In this document: one piece after another, positions 49,101-60,419 of the stretch
Position numbering within the stretch: position 1 is the first letter of the stretch
How the letters are laid out: the number at the start of each line of letters is the position of its first letter
Source: Macquaria australasica
Taxonomy: Eukaryota; Chordata; Actinopteri; Centrarchiformes; Percichthyidae
Assembly: GCA_005408345.1 (NCBI GenBank)
Contig: SEMN01001024.1
Span: 1-64,000, forward strand
Direction of reading: 5' to 3'
DNA length: 64,000 bases
Notes under the pieces: generated by a model
The model's database searches: none
The model's input: the letters and a program-made list of their open reading frames with translations, nothing else
Told to the model about the DNA's origin: nothing
Made by a program: the position numbers and the translations under genes

Positions 49101-50302
49101 CATCATCATTGCTGCAGATGAGAGCACGATCAGCTGGGGCCCCTCGCCCACATTTGGAGAGCTGGTAAGACCTGAGGACTCCGCCATGGCGGGGTCATTA
49201 CAGGACACACTGTTTAAACACTGTTGGTGGGAATATTGATTAAATATTGGCTGTTGTGATAGTCAGGAGCTCAGCACTGATTGGATTATTTGTCCTTCAG
49301 GGATATGGAGACAATAAACCCAAATCCTCCACCACCGCCCAGGAGGTCAAGACCTTGGATGGCATATACATCGAGCAGGTAAATGGATATAGCAATCAAA
49401 GTTTCTATTCTGCTCCTAATGGGGCAAACTGTTAACACATCATACATCCCTTAGAGTGTCCGTGCGGAGCCATCTAACCTTTCATCCACACTAAAGGTTG
49501 GAAACGTTTTGAAAAGGTTCACCTGAGTGGCTATATATAAACCAGATTGAGAGTCTGTAGCCATGCTAGCAGCTCTGTGAGGCTGTAGCTAAATGCTAAC
49601 ATCTGCATGCTAACATGCTCACAATGACAATGCTACCATGCTGATGTTTAGCAGGTATGTTTACCATGTTCACCGTCTTAGTTTAGCATGCTAACATTAG
49701 CTAATTAGCAGTGAACACAAAGTCCAGCTGAGGCTGATGGGAATGTCATTAGTTCTGCAGGTATTTGGTTATAAACCAAAGTATTGGACACATTAACATG
49801 TTGACCTGATGATGGCTCTAGATGAAAAGTCAGAGTATCACCAAAGGTATTAAAGTAAATGCTGAGGGGAACATGAACGTTTGAACCACATTTCATCACA
49901 TTCCATCCCATAGTTGTTGAGATATTTCAGTCAAAACCACAAATGTGAACCTCGTGGTGGTGCTAGAGGAACAATCGGAGGATCACCAAAGTTATTAGTT
50001 CTGTTTCTGAGCCAAGATGTTGGTGCAGAAGGGATATGTGTCCTAGCTCTAATAGACGTGCACTTGTTTTCATACAGACCTGGATATGACTCGGCACAAA
50101 GGCCTCTGTGTAGTTCATCAGACCTAGTGTCTAAACCTTGAAGCAGTGAAATGTACTGGTCCTTGTAATTACTGAGGGTCTTGTGTTGTTTCTGTAGGTG
50201 GTGATGGGCTACTCTCACTCTCTGGTCATTGCCAGACAGGACACTGAGCAGGAACGGGAGAGACAGAAAAAGCTGCCGGAGTACAATCCCCGAACAATCT
50301 GA
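43107..50302 (+). CDS. rcc2: regulator of chromosome condensation 2 (TD-60)
   Basis: RCC2 is a chromosomal passenger-associated protein of the RCC1 beta-propeller family, active at centromeres and the midzone and in small-GTPase signalling. Twelve coding exons: 43107-43304, 43962-44055, 45461-45604, 45785-45916, 46098-46186, 46364-46478, 46870-47036, 47160-47340, 47496-47601, 49092-49164, 49301-49378 and 50198-50302. The phases agree throughout and give 493 residues, compared with 522 in human. The N-terminus is basic then acidic (GLKKKRASGKRKERD, SSDDEFDFEQEN), as expected for a nuclear signal. RCC1-type blades follow, each with an xxWGxxxxGQLGHG-like turn (GRNDKGQLGHGD, GENKLGQLGQGN, CPEYGQLG, GFGGYGRLGH). 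The C-terminus LPEYNPRTI is as in vertebrate RCC2. No disabling change was seen. It converges with rpl22. Confidence 0.96.
44180..44250. repeat. GCTAGCTGTTTCCC-type interspersed repeat, second copy
   Basis: AGCTAGCTGTTTCCCCCTG and CCAGTCTTTATGCTAAGCTA match the copy at 32690-32765. It lies in the rcc2 intron 44056-45460. The rest of that intron holds AT-rich, repeat-like sequence and no exon. Confidence 0.75.
46217..46290. repeat. perfect 37-bp tandem duplication in rcc2 intron
   Basis: Two identical adjacent copies, 46217-46253 and 46254-46290, start CTGTAGAGCCAGCTAGACC. The second is followed by CTTTC. They lie between rcc2 exons 46098-46186 and 46364-46478. Confidence 0.97.
48200..48960 (+). 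mobile_element. L1-like LINE ORF2 C-terminal fragment in rcc2 intron
   Basis: Plus-strand pieces: KYDLAYLDLFRS; KLLEAHPTQRGLISNIYYQT; WESELEINLMRIGG; SCARPSLIQFKVVHRMHFSK; LPHMFWACPKLRDFWC. This is the expected order at the C-terminus of fish L1-type ORF2. The frame shifts several times. It sits sense in the 47602-49091 intron. Confidence 0.8.
49558..49990 (+). repeat. GCTAACATGC-rich interspersed repeat, copy 2
   Basis: Starts near CATGCTAGCAGCTCTGTGAG and includes TTAGCATGCTAACATTAGCT and CCTCGTGGTGGTGCTAGAGG. It matches the inverted copy at 36940-37215. It is non-coding, in the last rcc2 intron (49379-50197). Confidence 0.9.
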
Positions 50303-51290
50303 TTGGGCCTCCAACAGCAGCACCTCAACCTTTGTCACTGCAGCAGAGCCCAGCAGGGAAGCCTGTTCAGTCCTGGTGGGATGGTTGAGTTCAGGGGGGA
50401 GGCGCTGGATATCCACACATCTCAACTACCAGCAAACTGGCTCCGCACAAATTTGGACACTGAAATCAGAGTAAATGGGACAGGAGGCGGATGGATCCTC
50501 TGGATGGTCCAGCTCTCACAATGAACACATCTTCACTTCCCACCTCGAGTGAACCTGCAACAGTTTGCTCCAAGCACTTCACACCCAGCAGTTGTGCTTC
50601 CCTAAAACACACCTTTTCTATTTTGTAATACGGCCAAACATTCATGTCTTCGTGTCTTTAGTTCTCGTCGTTTTCTTTGTTGCAGTATTTGAAATGATCA
50701 AGTCGTTTGTCACATTTACGGGTGCTACAGCAGGACCCTCAGTCTTTTCCTACTGAGGGCTTTTCAAAGACCAATACTCTCCATACCTGTGCCTTTTTCT
50801 ACATGTAAGTTCAGGATATGGAAGTCTTCTTGTTTGTGTTGTTCAGAGGATCAGCTGATCACTCTGCTTTAGTGTACATGGCAGTATGAGCACGTGTGTG
50901 TATGTGTGCACGCAGCTGCCACAGATTACAATCAGGGTTTGGAAGGTGATCTGAGTTTGTGCACTCAACTCAATGTTACATTCCTTTTGTTGTCTTCTTC
51001 AGTGTTTTGCATTAAGGATGCACACCTCAGCCCTTCCAAGACCACACTGACTGCTAGCTCTCTTTGCTGATCTGAGTAATATTAACTATTCCAACGCTCA
51101 AAGCGGTTTCACAGGCAGGTCAATGCACCGCTGTGTGGAAATGGTTCAGTGTATCAAGGTATGCTGGGAAAGAAGGCATAGCCTGTTTTCCTCCTGCTTG
51201 TATTGCAGTCTTTTTTATAGTGAAGTTTCTCTGGGTTACATTGTTTTTTTTTTTCATTGAAATGATTAAATAAAGATTCATGTGAATTGA
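50303..51290 (+). other. rcc2: rcc2 3' UTR with poly(A) signal
   Basis: Non-coding sequence after the rcc2 stop codon. AATAAA at 51269-51274 is the likely signal, giving a 3' UTR of about 1 kb. The 51.3-52.1 kb gap to rpl22 shows only a G-run at 51601-51610 and no gene. Confidence 0.65.
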
Positions 51291-52096
51291 TTCCTTGTGC
51301 TACACTAATTTTTAATGACCAGTATATGCACCAAGGAGTCACAGCTCCTGTTGCTGCTACTCTGGACTTCATGACTTCCTCTAACGCCGTCATTATCATG
51401 CTTTACCTTTGGAGTAAATGGTCTCACTCAGCAAATGGATAATATATAACATGATTACAGTTGCTTTTATAACATTTAATGAGCTATGATTAAACACACT
51501 GTATTATTGTTCTGGCGGTTCACTGCAGAGGGCCATTTCATAAAACCAGATTACCAGGACAACACACTGCTCTATGAACATGATTCAATTAACAGTACAT
51601 GGGGGGGGGGCATATTCTAAATCAGCGCTTTTATCCTGTTCTGTCTGAAATATCTGCAGTGTTGCAGTGACTTTAAATGCAAACATTTATCAACCACCAA
51701 TTTGTTCTTTCATTAAATAAACTTTAGTTCTTCACCACATGGAGGCTGTCCGGTCACTTTGACAAGCCAAGTAAATGTAAATACAAAATGCTATTTATAC
51801 CTCATTTTCAACACTTGTGATGAAGAGAAAATTCACACGTCTGCCTCAGGTCAGTCTGAGATGAGCACTGACCCACATGCTGCAAGTCATTAATTTCCTT
51901 TTGTTTTAATTGCAGTGGTTTGGTTTGTTTCTTGAATTATTTTACTCATATGTTGAACGTGTTGCTCTGCAGTTTGAGTACCATGCTGCAGCCTGATGTT
52001 TACAGGTGAACCTTGACGACACCATGTTAAACCTACAGTAAAGTTTGGACAGCTGAAAAAAAACACCTGGGCCAAGCTTCTGTACTGTAAACAACA

Positions 52097-52102
52097 TTTA
52101 TT
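52097..52102 (-). terminator. rpl22: rpl22 poly(A) signal
   Basis: TTTATT on the plus strand (AATAAA on the minus strand) lies about 30 bases after the rpl22 stop codon. This fits the short 3' UTR usual for ribosomal protein genes. Confidence 0.75.
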
Positions 52103-52130
52103 TAAATGTACAAAATCAGATGAATTCGAT

Positions 52131-55100
52131 TTAATCTTCATCTTCCTCCTCCTCTTCATCCTGGTTGATCTGGAAATAGCGAAGCTCGTAGCTCTCCTTG
52201 GTGTTCGCCACGACGCGCAGCCAGTCACGAAGATTGTTCTTCTTCAGGTACTTCTTGGTCAGATACTTCAGGTATCTGCAGAACAGGAGACACACAGAGA
52301 ACAGATATGACGAGGGGACAGACAGACGGGACTATGATATCCTAAATGACTCTTAGTCACCATTAGAACACAATTTGTTACTCTGGCATCATTTCACCTC
52401 CAATGGCAGCTGTTAATATTCACTTTAATTTCATTACAATCAACACATTAAATATACACCAATCAGCCATAAAATTATGACCACCTGCCTAATATTGTGT
52501 AGGTCCCCCTTTTGCCGCCAAAAAAGCCCTGACCCGTCGCAGCATGGACTCCACTAGACCTCTGAAGGTGTGCTGTGGTATCTGGCACCAAGACATTAGC
52601 AGCAGATCCTTTAAGTCCTGTAAGTTGCGAGGTGGTGCCTCCATGGATCAGACAGATGCTCAATTGGATTGAGATCTGGGGAATTTGGAGGCCAAGTCAA
52701 CACCCTGAACTCGTTGTCGTGTTCCTCAAACCATTCCTGAACCATTTTTGCAGTGTGGCAGGGCACATTATCCTGCTGAAAGAGGCCACTTCCATTAGGG
52801 AATACCACCTCCATGAAGGGGTGTACTTGGTCTGCAACAATGTTTAGGTAGGTGGTACATGTCAAAGTAACATCCACATGAATGGCAGGACCCACGGTTT
52901 CCCAGCAGAACATTGCCCAAAGCATCACACTATCTCCGCCGGCTTGCCTTCTTCCCTAAGTGCATCCTGGTGCCATGTCTTTCCCAGGTAAGCAACGCAC
53001 ACGCACCCGGCCATCCACATGATGTAAAAGAAAACATAATTCATCAGACCAGGCCACCTTCTTCCATTGCTCCGTGGTCCAGTTCTGATGCTCACGTGCC
53101 CATTGTAGGCGCTTTCGGCGGTGGACAGGGGTCAGCATGGGCACCCTGACCGGTCTGCAGCTACGCAGCCCCATACGCAACAAACTGCGATGCACTGTGT
53201 GTTCTGACACCTTTCTATCAGAACCAGCATTAACTTTTTCAGCAATTTGAGCTACAGTAGCTCTTCTGTTGGATCGGACCACACAGGCCAGCCTTCGCTC
53301 CCCACGTGCATCAATGAGCCTTGGCCACCCATGACCCTGTCGCCGGATCACCGGTTTTCCTTTCTTGGACCACTTTTGGTAGGTACTGACCACTGCAGAC
53401 CGGGAACACCCCACAAGAGCTGCAGTTTTGGAGATGCTCTGACGCAGTCGTCTAGCCATCACAATTTGGCCCTTATCAAAGTCGCTCACATCCTTACACT
53501 TGCCCATTTTTCCTGCTTCCAACACATCAACTTCGAGGACAAAATGTTGCTGTCTAATATATCCCACCCACTGACAGGTGCCATTGTAACGAGATAATCA
53601 ATGTTCTTCACTTCACCTATCAGTGATCATAATGTTATGGCTGATCGGTGTATACAATCCCATGAAACTGAAACGTGTCATGTTCACAATGTATAAAATC
53701 ATGGCTACATGAAACTAAATTGTTTTTGTTTTACACCTTTGACAACTGGAATCAAACCCGTCTCACTGTCCCGCTCTGCACAACATATAGCCTACAATCT
53801 AGCATTAAATATTACAATTACACAGAAAACTAGGATATTCTACAAAACGTGGTGTTTGTCGACAAAACTAAGAGCCAATCAGCCCTTTGATCAGGCGACA
53901 GCCAGGTGTTTTCCATCATGCCATCAGGCGCCTGGATCTAAAACAACAGCCGCCTCGATCTCATTGCCCACGTGTCACGACGTCAGAGCAAGTCGGGATC
54001 AAGTTGGACACAAATCTAACCAGCATGCATTGTGCGGCGATTGCTGGTGATCGATTTTGCGCATGCCTCGCTCATCTCGAATGAGCCTATTAACTTCTCA
54101 GAGTGTGACAGACGGGAGGTGTAACCTGCTGTTGATCAGCCACATCACAAAACCACATCATCATGACCAGCTCAGTTTTATCATTAACTTCTCTCAACAC
54201 AGAGTGAAGCTTCTGTCAATATCAAGGAAGAGGCGCTCCCAGAATGCAGGGTTCCTTGTGGTTCCTAGAGTCTCTAAAAGTAGAATGGGAGCCAGAGCCT
54301 TCAGCTATCAAGCTCCTCTCCTGTGGAACCAGATCCCAGTTTGTGTACGGGAGGCAGACAACCTCCTCACATTTAAGAGTAGGCTTAAGACTTTCCTCTT
54401 TGATAAAGCTTATAGTCGAGCTGACTCAGGTGACCCCTGAGCCCCCCCTTAGTTATGCTGCTATAGGCCTAGACTGACGGGGGACTTCCTATGATGCACT
54501 GAGCTCCTCTCTCCTCCTCTTCATCTGTATGCCCTCATATCCCATCAATGCTTGTTATTAATTCAACTTCTTCCCATAGTTGTGTGCTTTCTCTCCTCTC
54601 TCTCTCCCCCATTCTGTTGCTTTCTGCAGGTATTTCTGCCTCCGGAGCTGTTGAGTCTGGGTCTGTGGTTGCTGCCGCCTGCTGCCCCCGTGCTCCTGCT
54701 CTGCACCCGCTGCTGCTATTGCTGTTGTTGCTCTTGTTATTAGTGTTGCTATTATGGTGTTGCTCTTAGTGTTGTTTCTGTTGGTGTTAACATCAATTCC
54801 ATTACCATATCTATTGCCTTACATCCCTATGTGGAACTGTATTGTGCTGCTGTATGTTCTCTTTCCTCCTGCTCTCTCTCTCCGCTCCCCCCCTCCCCCT
54901 TCAACCCAACCGGTCGAGGCAGATGACCGCCCACCTTGAGCCTGGTTCTGCTCAAGGTTTCTACCTGTTAAAAGGGAGTTTTTCCTTGCCACTGTCGCAT
55001 AGTGCTTGCTCATGGTGGGAACTGTTTGGGTCTCTGTAAATTATAAAGAGTCGGTCTAGACTTGCTCTATTCGAAAAAGTGCCCTGAGATAACTTTATTA

Positions 55101-58100
55101 TGATATGGCGCTATATAAATAAAACTGAATTGAAAACTGAATTTATGGGAGAAGGCATACAGCACATGTTGTTCAGGTCTATACGTTGTATTATTAACAC
55201 CTCATTAGCCGTCATCTCCCCAAAACGTGACATGACGCCAGTTTGTAGAGCAGACGGAGGACGTGCTGAGGTGAACGTATTGTCTCATTTCCGGTTGCTG
55301 GTCTTTCTGTGTTACTGGTAGCAAATTTTGCTGCTCTAGCTAAACCCAGTTATTTTTGATCTTTTCTTTACTATAGCGGTTAATTACCCGCTATACATTT
55401 AAGTATACGCTAGTTCTGTTTAAGCACTCATATCTCTCTCCTGTTAGCGACTTTCCGCTAATCCCACAGTTGTTTACACGCTAATTAGTTGCTTGCTACT
55501 GTAGTTTAGCTCAGTTAGCGATGGCGTCTCCCTCTCCTGCTCTCTCTTGCTCGGTGTGTCAAATGTTTAGTTACTCCTCTGCCTCCTTTAGTGATAATGG
55601 TATGTGTAACAAATGTAGTTTATTCACTGTGTTGGAGGCAAGGCTCAGTGAGTTAGAATCACGGCTCCGCAAAATGGAAAGTCAGTCAGCTGTAGCTAGC
55701 CAGCCCCTAGCCGGTGCGAGCCGACCAAAGGTAGCTTCTGCTAGCCGTCTCCAGGGAGGCTGGGTGACTGTCCGAAAGAAGCCCACGGTTCACCACCGAC
55801 CCGTTCACGTTTCTAACACACGTTTCTTGGTGTGTATGGGGCAGATCATGAGCTTCCTGCCTCTCTCAGCGCATACCAGTGGGGCCTTGCTGAAAATGTG
55901 ACCACGCTTCTCGCTCCATTCGAACAGTTAATGAGAGAGATAAGCTCACATTTGGCTACTACTGCTGACGTGATTCCCTCGGTTGTGGCACTGAGACGTT
56001 TGCTGAGCAAGGCAGCTGAAACAGATAGTGGGGTCTGCACAGCAAAGGGCACTCTACTAGAAGCTGTGAACGACCGAAAGACTGCTATTTTGACACAGTC
56101 ACCAAGCTAGAGGCAGTAAATATATGTTAAAGAAGCAAGTGGACAAGATGACGCACAGCAACAGTGCCACAGAGCCACCTGACACAGAAGAACCGCAAGA
56201 AAAGAAGATGCGTACAGAAAAAGATGGGGGTGGACAGTCGCTGCTGGACATGTATGATGAAATTCTGGAGGAAAACTCTGCAGGTATCAGACCCAATCTT
56301 TTATTCAAATAACCAAGTCTGTTAAATTCCTTTGTGTAATGAAATTGTTATTAATGCAAATGTTGGGAAAATGTGCAAAGACTAATAATAAATATAGATA
56401 TTGTCAAGTTATAGTCAGGACATGTTTGATATTTTTGATTTAGCTATTTCATAGATGTGAGTTGAAATGGACTTGAATTGTTTTGCACTTTACAGTTTAA
56501 TAGACTAGTGTTGTTTCTGGTTGCCTGGTGGAAACACTGTTTCAGTGTTTGGGACATTTACTTGAATATTTACTTGAACATTACAATGTAAATTGGGACT
56601 ACAGACTACAGTACCTGTTATAAATACTCAAATTTGATTAGTGAGAATATAGTCAGGACATGTTTCTGATATTTTTGATTTAGCCTATTTCATAGGTGTG
56701 AGTTGAAATGGACTAGAACGTTTTGCAATTTAATACTCTCTCGTGTCTGGTTACCATGAATATTGGCAAGTTTGATTAGTATAAAACCTTGTCAGGATAT
56801 TTTGATTTATGATCCTTATTTTGATTTATGATCTAAACGTTTTCACAGATGTGAGTTAAACTGGACTTTCATTAAGTTATACACTTGTAAAAGTAGCCAA
56901 AAACTAACACTGTTAGTTACTTGTGTTTTTTATGGTGACCCTGTAACTTGAGAGGAAACAATATTTTTGGAAGTAAAACAAGTTTTGGAAATAAAGAAAG
57001 ACTTTACGGATCATATCGACCGGTAAATATCGGTTATCGGCCATAACAGCAATGTTAGTATCGGTTATCGGTATCGGACAAAATGTTCATATCGGTGCAT
57101 CCCTAATTAACATCAATACCATTACCACAAGTATTACTTTACATCTCTATGAACTGTATTGTGCTGCTGTATGTTCTCTTTCCTCCTGCTCTCTCTCTCT
57201 GGCCTTTCCATTTACACCTGCTATCAATAAGTGTTTTTGTTATCTGCATTCTGTTCTGCCCACACTGTGATTGGATTGTATTATGCAAATTAGCTGGGCA
57301 GAGCTGGGGGACCGTCTGTCTGTCCCCTCAACAAACACACAGCGTCCCAGATGAAGAGGAGCCATGCCATAGATGGACATCATTCATTTTGCGAGGGAAG
57401 ACTTGCTAGCTATCAACTGCAGCTACTTGTAGCGTTCACCTAGGCAACTTAAGTTAGCAGGAGGAGGTGGAGTCAGGTGAACTTTCAACATGGTTTGCCA
57501 TGCCATTTGTTTGTTTTCTTAATGTGTCCAAACTTTCCAGATGTAATTTACACTGCGCTGATCAGATTGTGTTTTGCTGCATTTACACCTGCATTAACGT
57601 GTTTGTCCTGATCCAGTTACATGTGAATAATACCAGGTGGAAATGGGTTCTATATGACCGTCAATACAAGCCTGTGGGATACAACACTAGTGTGCTTCAA
57701 ACTCTGCATTTGTGACAGCTGCATGTCTCAGTATGTTTGCATCCATAGTGCAATATAACCATACAAGCAGTGTTAGTGTGCCTTACCTTTTGGAGAGGGG
57801 CACCTCGGAGGACACTGTAATCTTGCTCTTGCTCCTCTCGATGGAGACCACACCTCCACCCAGGGTGCCGGCTTTCCCATTCACCTTGATTCGCTCCTGA
57901 AGAAACTGCTCCTGGAAACAAGACGTTGGTGGAAACATCACATACACACCACTGACAGCCATAATGTCATAACCTCCATGCTCGGGCAAAATATCTGCAG
58001 TTTGTTCACTGTGATTGAACACAAGCAAATGTTACGTCTCTATAAGCTGGTTTTCATGTTGTAGTGACATTAATATCTGTTTGGGAAAAGTCAGCATGAA

Positions 58101-58996
58101 TGTGGACTGTATTGGACTAAAACACATATCTGATAAGAGGTGGACTTACAAAGTTGGCAGCGTCCATGATGCCATCTTCAACAGGGTGGGTGCAGTCCAG
58201 TGTGAACTTCAGCACCTGCTTCTTCTTCTTCCCACCTTTGCCGGTGTTCTGCTTCTTCTGCTGAGAAAAAAACAAACATTAGCCTGACTGGACAGAAGGG
58301 CCAGCTCAGCTTTTCACAGTGCTAGTCCGTACGCTTTAATGGAGACGCCATACAGCATTTTAAAACACATTAACGAGCTTGTTGACAAACGCACAGAACA
58401 CAGCTGCTGTTTAGTCAAAAATCTGAATCCGTCTTTTTATTCGACAACAGTGTGTTTTTAACCAGAGTTGGTTTGATGACTTAAAACTGATGAAAACATG
58501 CTGAGACGCCAATTAAACCCATTTATTCTTTATAAGCTTCGTGATTTGAGGCGCGTTGACTCGCCAATAAGGACGTAACATGCATCAGATTTAGTACATT
58601 TCCAAGAGATCGGCTCGGCTTTTTAGCTAACTATCTCGTCAGATATCAACCGCTTCTACAGCTGTATCCTTTATGTAACTTGTTAAACAAACTGCAGTCA
58701 TTCAGCGATCCGGACAGGCGAGCTGAGATCACAACGTGGTGAGCAGAAGTCTCTACTGACGCTAACAAGCTAACGATAGCTACCGCGAGCTAAACGGCAG
58801 CCATAGGCCACAGGAAAAAAACGCTACATTTGAGCTCATAAAAACACTTAAAAAGCCGAACAGACACTCTGCATTATGACCATGACTGTTATAACACTGT
58901 CTTTTCACTCCGCTTGTTTTCTCTGGCTTTCACACATGAAAACCTACAGTTTTGGTGGATTTATTAACACGCGACTTTACTTACAATTGGAGCCAT
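52131..58996 (-). CDS. rpl22: 60S ribosomal protein L22 (eL22)
   Basis: Structural protein of the large ribosomal subunit. Four coding exons, read leftward: 58996-58985, 58260-58150, 57911-57787 and 52275-52131. They give 130 residues, compared with 128 in human. Exon 1 encodes only MAPI, then [19 protein letters not shown] follows. The conserved core includes [40 protein letters not shown] and [20 protein letters not shown]. The acidic tail is DEEEEEDED. The basic N-terminus differs a little from human. The last intron (52276-57786, 5.5 kb) is long for a ribosomal protein gene and holds stacked transposons. Rpl22 has a paralogue, rpl22l1; the EEEEEDED tail and DAANF segment favour rpl22. Confidence 0.96.
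52455..53652 (-). mobile_element. Tc1-like DNA transposon with nearly intact transposase
   Basis: About 1.2 kb with inverted ends (TACACCAATCAGCCATAA...; TTATGGCTGATCGGTGTA) and TA flanks. The minus strand encodes a Tc1-family transposase from [15 protein letters not shown] (near 53507): a paired-type helix-turn-helix N-terminus, then the catalytic D in AWSDE, the second D in FQQDNVPCH and the E in SPDLNPIEH. One in-frame TAG at 52956-52958 and one frameshift near 52650 break it. It is sense in the last rpl22 intron. Confidence 0.93.
54080..55145 (+). mobile_element. L2-type LINE 3' end
   Basis: The plus-strand reading frame (54057-54440) ends as an L2 reverse transcriptase C-terminus: [52 protein letters not shown] 3' UTR follows, closing with CTATATAAATAAAACTGAAT. 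The same C-terminal segment is in the L2 at 61.4-63.8 kb, so both belong to one family. The 5' part is missing. Confidence 0.9.
55258..55820 (+). mobile_element. L2-type LINE 5' UTR and ORF1 start, truncated by hAT
   Basis: From GACGTGCT..AGGTGAACG to about 55820 this is nearly collinear with 61450-62060. It includes the ATG at 55521 and the ORF1 Cys-motif CSVCQMF...CNKCSLF followed by a coiled coil ([18 protein letters not shown]). It lacks about 39 bases inside ORF1 relative to the other copy and is then replaced by hAT-like sequence. Confidence 0.9.
55821..57103 (+). mobile_element. hAT (ZBED-like) transposon remnant
   Basis: Plus-strand pieces [37 protein letters not shown] and [11 protein letters not shown] are a hAT/ZBED-type transposase segment. 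[20 protein letters not shown] follows after a frame break. The right end ATCGGTGCATCCCTA (about 57089-57103) is a typical hAT terminus. The left terminus was not found. Confidence 0.85.
57104..57290 (+). mobile_element. L2 3' UTR fragment beyond the hAT
   Basis: TTAACATCAATACCATTACC and GTATTGTGCTGCTGTATGTT match the L2 3' UTR at 54785-54870. The hAT therefore sits between the 5' and 3' parts of an L2. From 57291 to 57786 no feature is recognised before the rpl22 exon. Confidence 0.75.
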
Positions 58997-59040
58997 GGCG
59001 GAGAAGCTAGCAGAAAGGAAGAGCAGGCCGGGCGCATGCG
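58997..59040 (-). promoter_or_regulatory. rpl22: rpl22 promoter with 5' TOP-like tract
   Basis: Upstream of the ATG the minus strand reads GCTCTTCCTTTCTGCTAGC. This is a C-initiated pyrimidine tract of the 5' TOP type that marks ribosomal protein mRNAs and puts their translation under growth (mTOR) control. The position fits a 5' UTR of about 25-30 bases. The start site itself is inferred. Confidence 0.65.
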
Positions 59041-59373
59041 TTACATGTACTAATCAAACGCCGAATTATTGATCGAATCCGCGCATCAGAGATTGATTTA
59101 CAAACTGGGATTTATTCCCAATTTATTTTAAAAATGTCAGTATATATCCTACAAAAGAGCCCGTAAGTATAGACAAACAAAAGTTAAATCTTATAGTCCA
59201 TGACAATAATTGAAACAACCGTGTAGAAAATAATAATCCAGGCTACCAAGGGGAGTTGTTGAATTTGACAAAAACAAACAAAAACTGGCATGTGTCCAAT
59301 AGTAAAATAGTTTCACCCTGTTCTGCATTATTCAATAAACTACTACAAACTGACTGTACAATACAGGCAGAAT

Positions 59374-59565
59374 CTAAATGTTTTTATAGATTGGCTCCTT
59401 CTCCAGCGGGTTCTTTTCCAGACCAAGCTCTTTCTGCTCAGAGACTCCAGCCTCCCCAAGGAGGTCGAGGGCCTGTAAAGCAGCAAAGGCCTTACAGACC
59501 TTGTCCTTCTGGTTGAGGTCCTGGTCCTCTGACAGCCTCTCAGTATCCACCTGTATCTGAAGCCT
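59374..59565 (-). other. orphan exon-like reading frame next to a Tc1 remnant
   Basis: On the minus strand an acceptor-like TTTTCAG at 59566 opens a 63-codon frame (RLQIQVDTERLSEDQDLNQK ... LGEAGVSEQKELGLEK) ending at a TAG at 59374-59376. The composition looks like protein (charged, with helical heptads), but I do not recognise it. The acceptor is the end of the neighbouring Tc1-like fragment. It could be a fragment of a host gene moved by, or interrupted by, that element. Confidence 0.3.
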
Positions 59566-59770
59566 CTGAAAATGGAGGGACTATGTATAAAAATGGCTGT
59601 AATTCCTAAACGGTTAATGTGATATTTTTGTTAAACCCCTTGAATTAAAGCTGAAGGTCTACACTTCAATCACATCTTGATTGCTTCATTTCAAATCCAT
59701 TGTGATGGTGTACAGAGGCAAAATTACAAAAACTGTGTCACTGTCCAAATATTTATGAACCAGACTGTAT
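59566..59770. mobile_element. Tc1-like transposon end fragment
   Basis: CTGAAAATGGAGGGACTATG ... TGTCCAAATATTTATGAACC AGACTGTA is the terminal region of a common fish Tc1-like element, cut off at 59566 where the orphan reading frame begins. It contains no transposase. Confidence 0.75.
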
Positions 59771-59914
59771 ATGTCATATATAATCCCCCAAAGAACCACC
59801 TGATGCAGGTGTACCACTTGTCGGGTGTTATTATCTCTGACATATTACAGTTGTTCATGGGCTGTTCATAAGATCCATAGTCTTGCTTTAAAGCCGGGTT
59901 TAAATCTGTGTTGT

Positions 59915-60419
59915 CTGGAACTAAATCACATGGTTGTTTGTTGGGATGTGTTGAAGAAAAGAGTAAAATCCAACCCAAGGTTTGCTGTGATGGAAGGGAA
60001 GTTTATTCAGTAATCCGGAAAACGGTGAGTCATAGTGTCACAGACCAGGTCTGGAACAGAAGACTGACCCCGAGCAGAGGGCTGAGGGTCATTTATATAA
60101 GGTTAACAAAGAGTGGTCAGACACTATGTAAATTATGGGTGGTGGTTAACAGACATAGGGTACAGGATGCAGGAACAAAAGGAGAGGGGGGTGACATTTC
60201 CATATACAATAGGTGAGGAGGAAAGGAAGCCAGGAGACATTAAAACATGAGATGCACACCAGGTAAGAGGAAAAGGGGGGGTGTCAAGGCTACTATAATC
60301 ATGAGATGCGAGCTAGTATGATCAAGGGTCTAGTAGGACAGTGTCAGCAGGGGTCAGGAGACGAGGGGTAGAAGAACAGCAAATTCTCAGACAGTCAATA
60401 TACAACTGGGGCATCTACA
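59915..60419 (-). mobile_element. retroviral LTR-like sequence
   Basis: Read leftward from TGTAGATGCC at 60419, it contains a TATATAA box (about 60092-60098) and then AATAAA (60002-60007), in the order and spacing of U3, R and U5. A TG...CA end near 59915 is a guess. It lies downstream of the envelope remnant in the same orientation, so it would be the 3' LTR. No second LTR is seen. Confidence 0.6.

Noticed and set aside
49931..50425. 164-codon minus-strand frame opposite the last rcc2 exon
   Set aside because: It overlaps the rcc2 coding exon and a repeat. There is no supporting motif.
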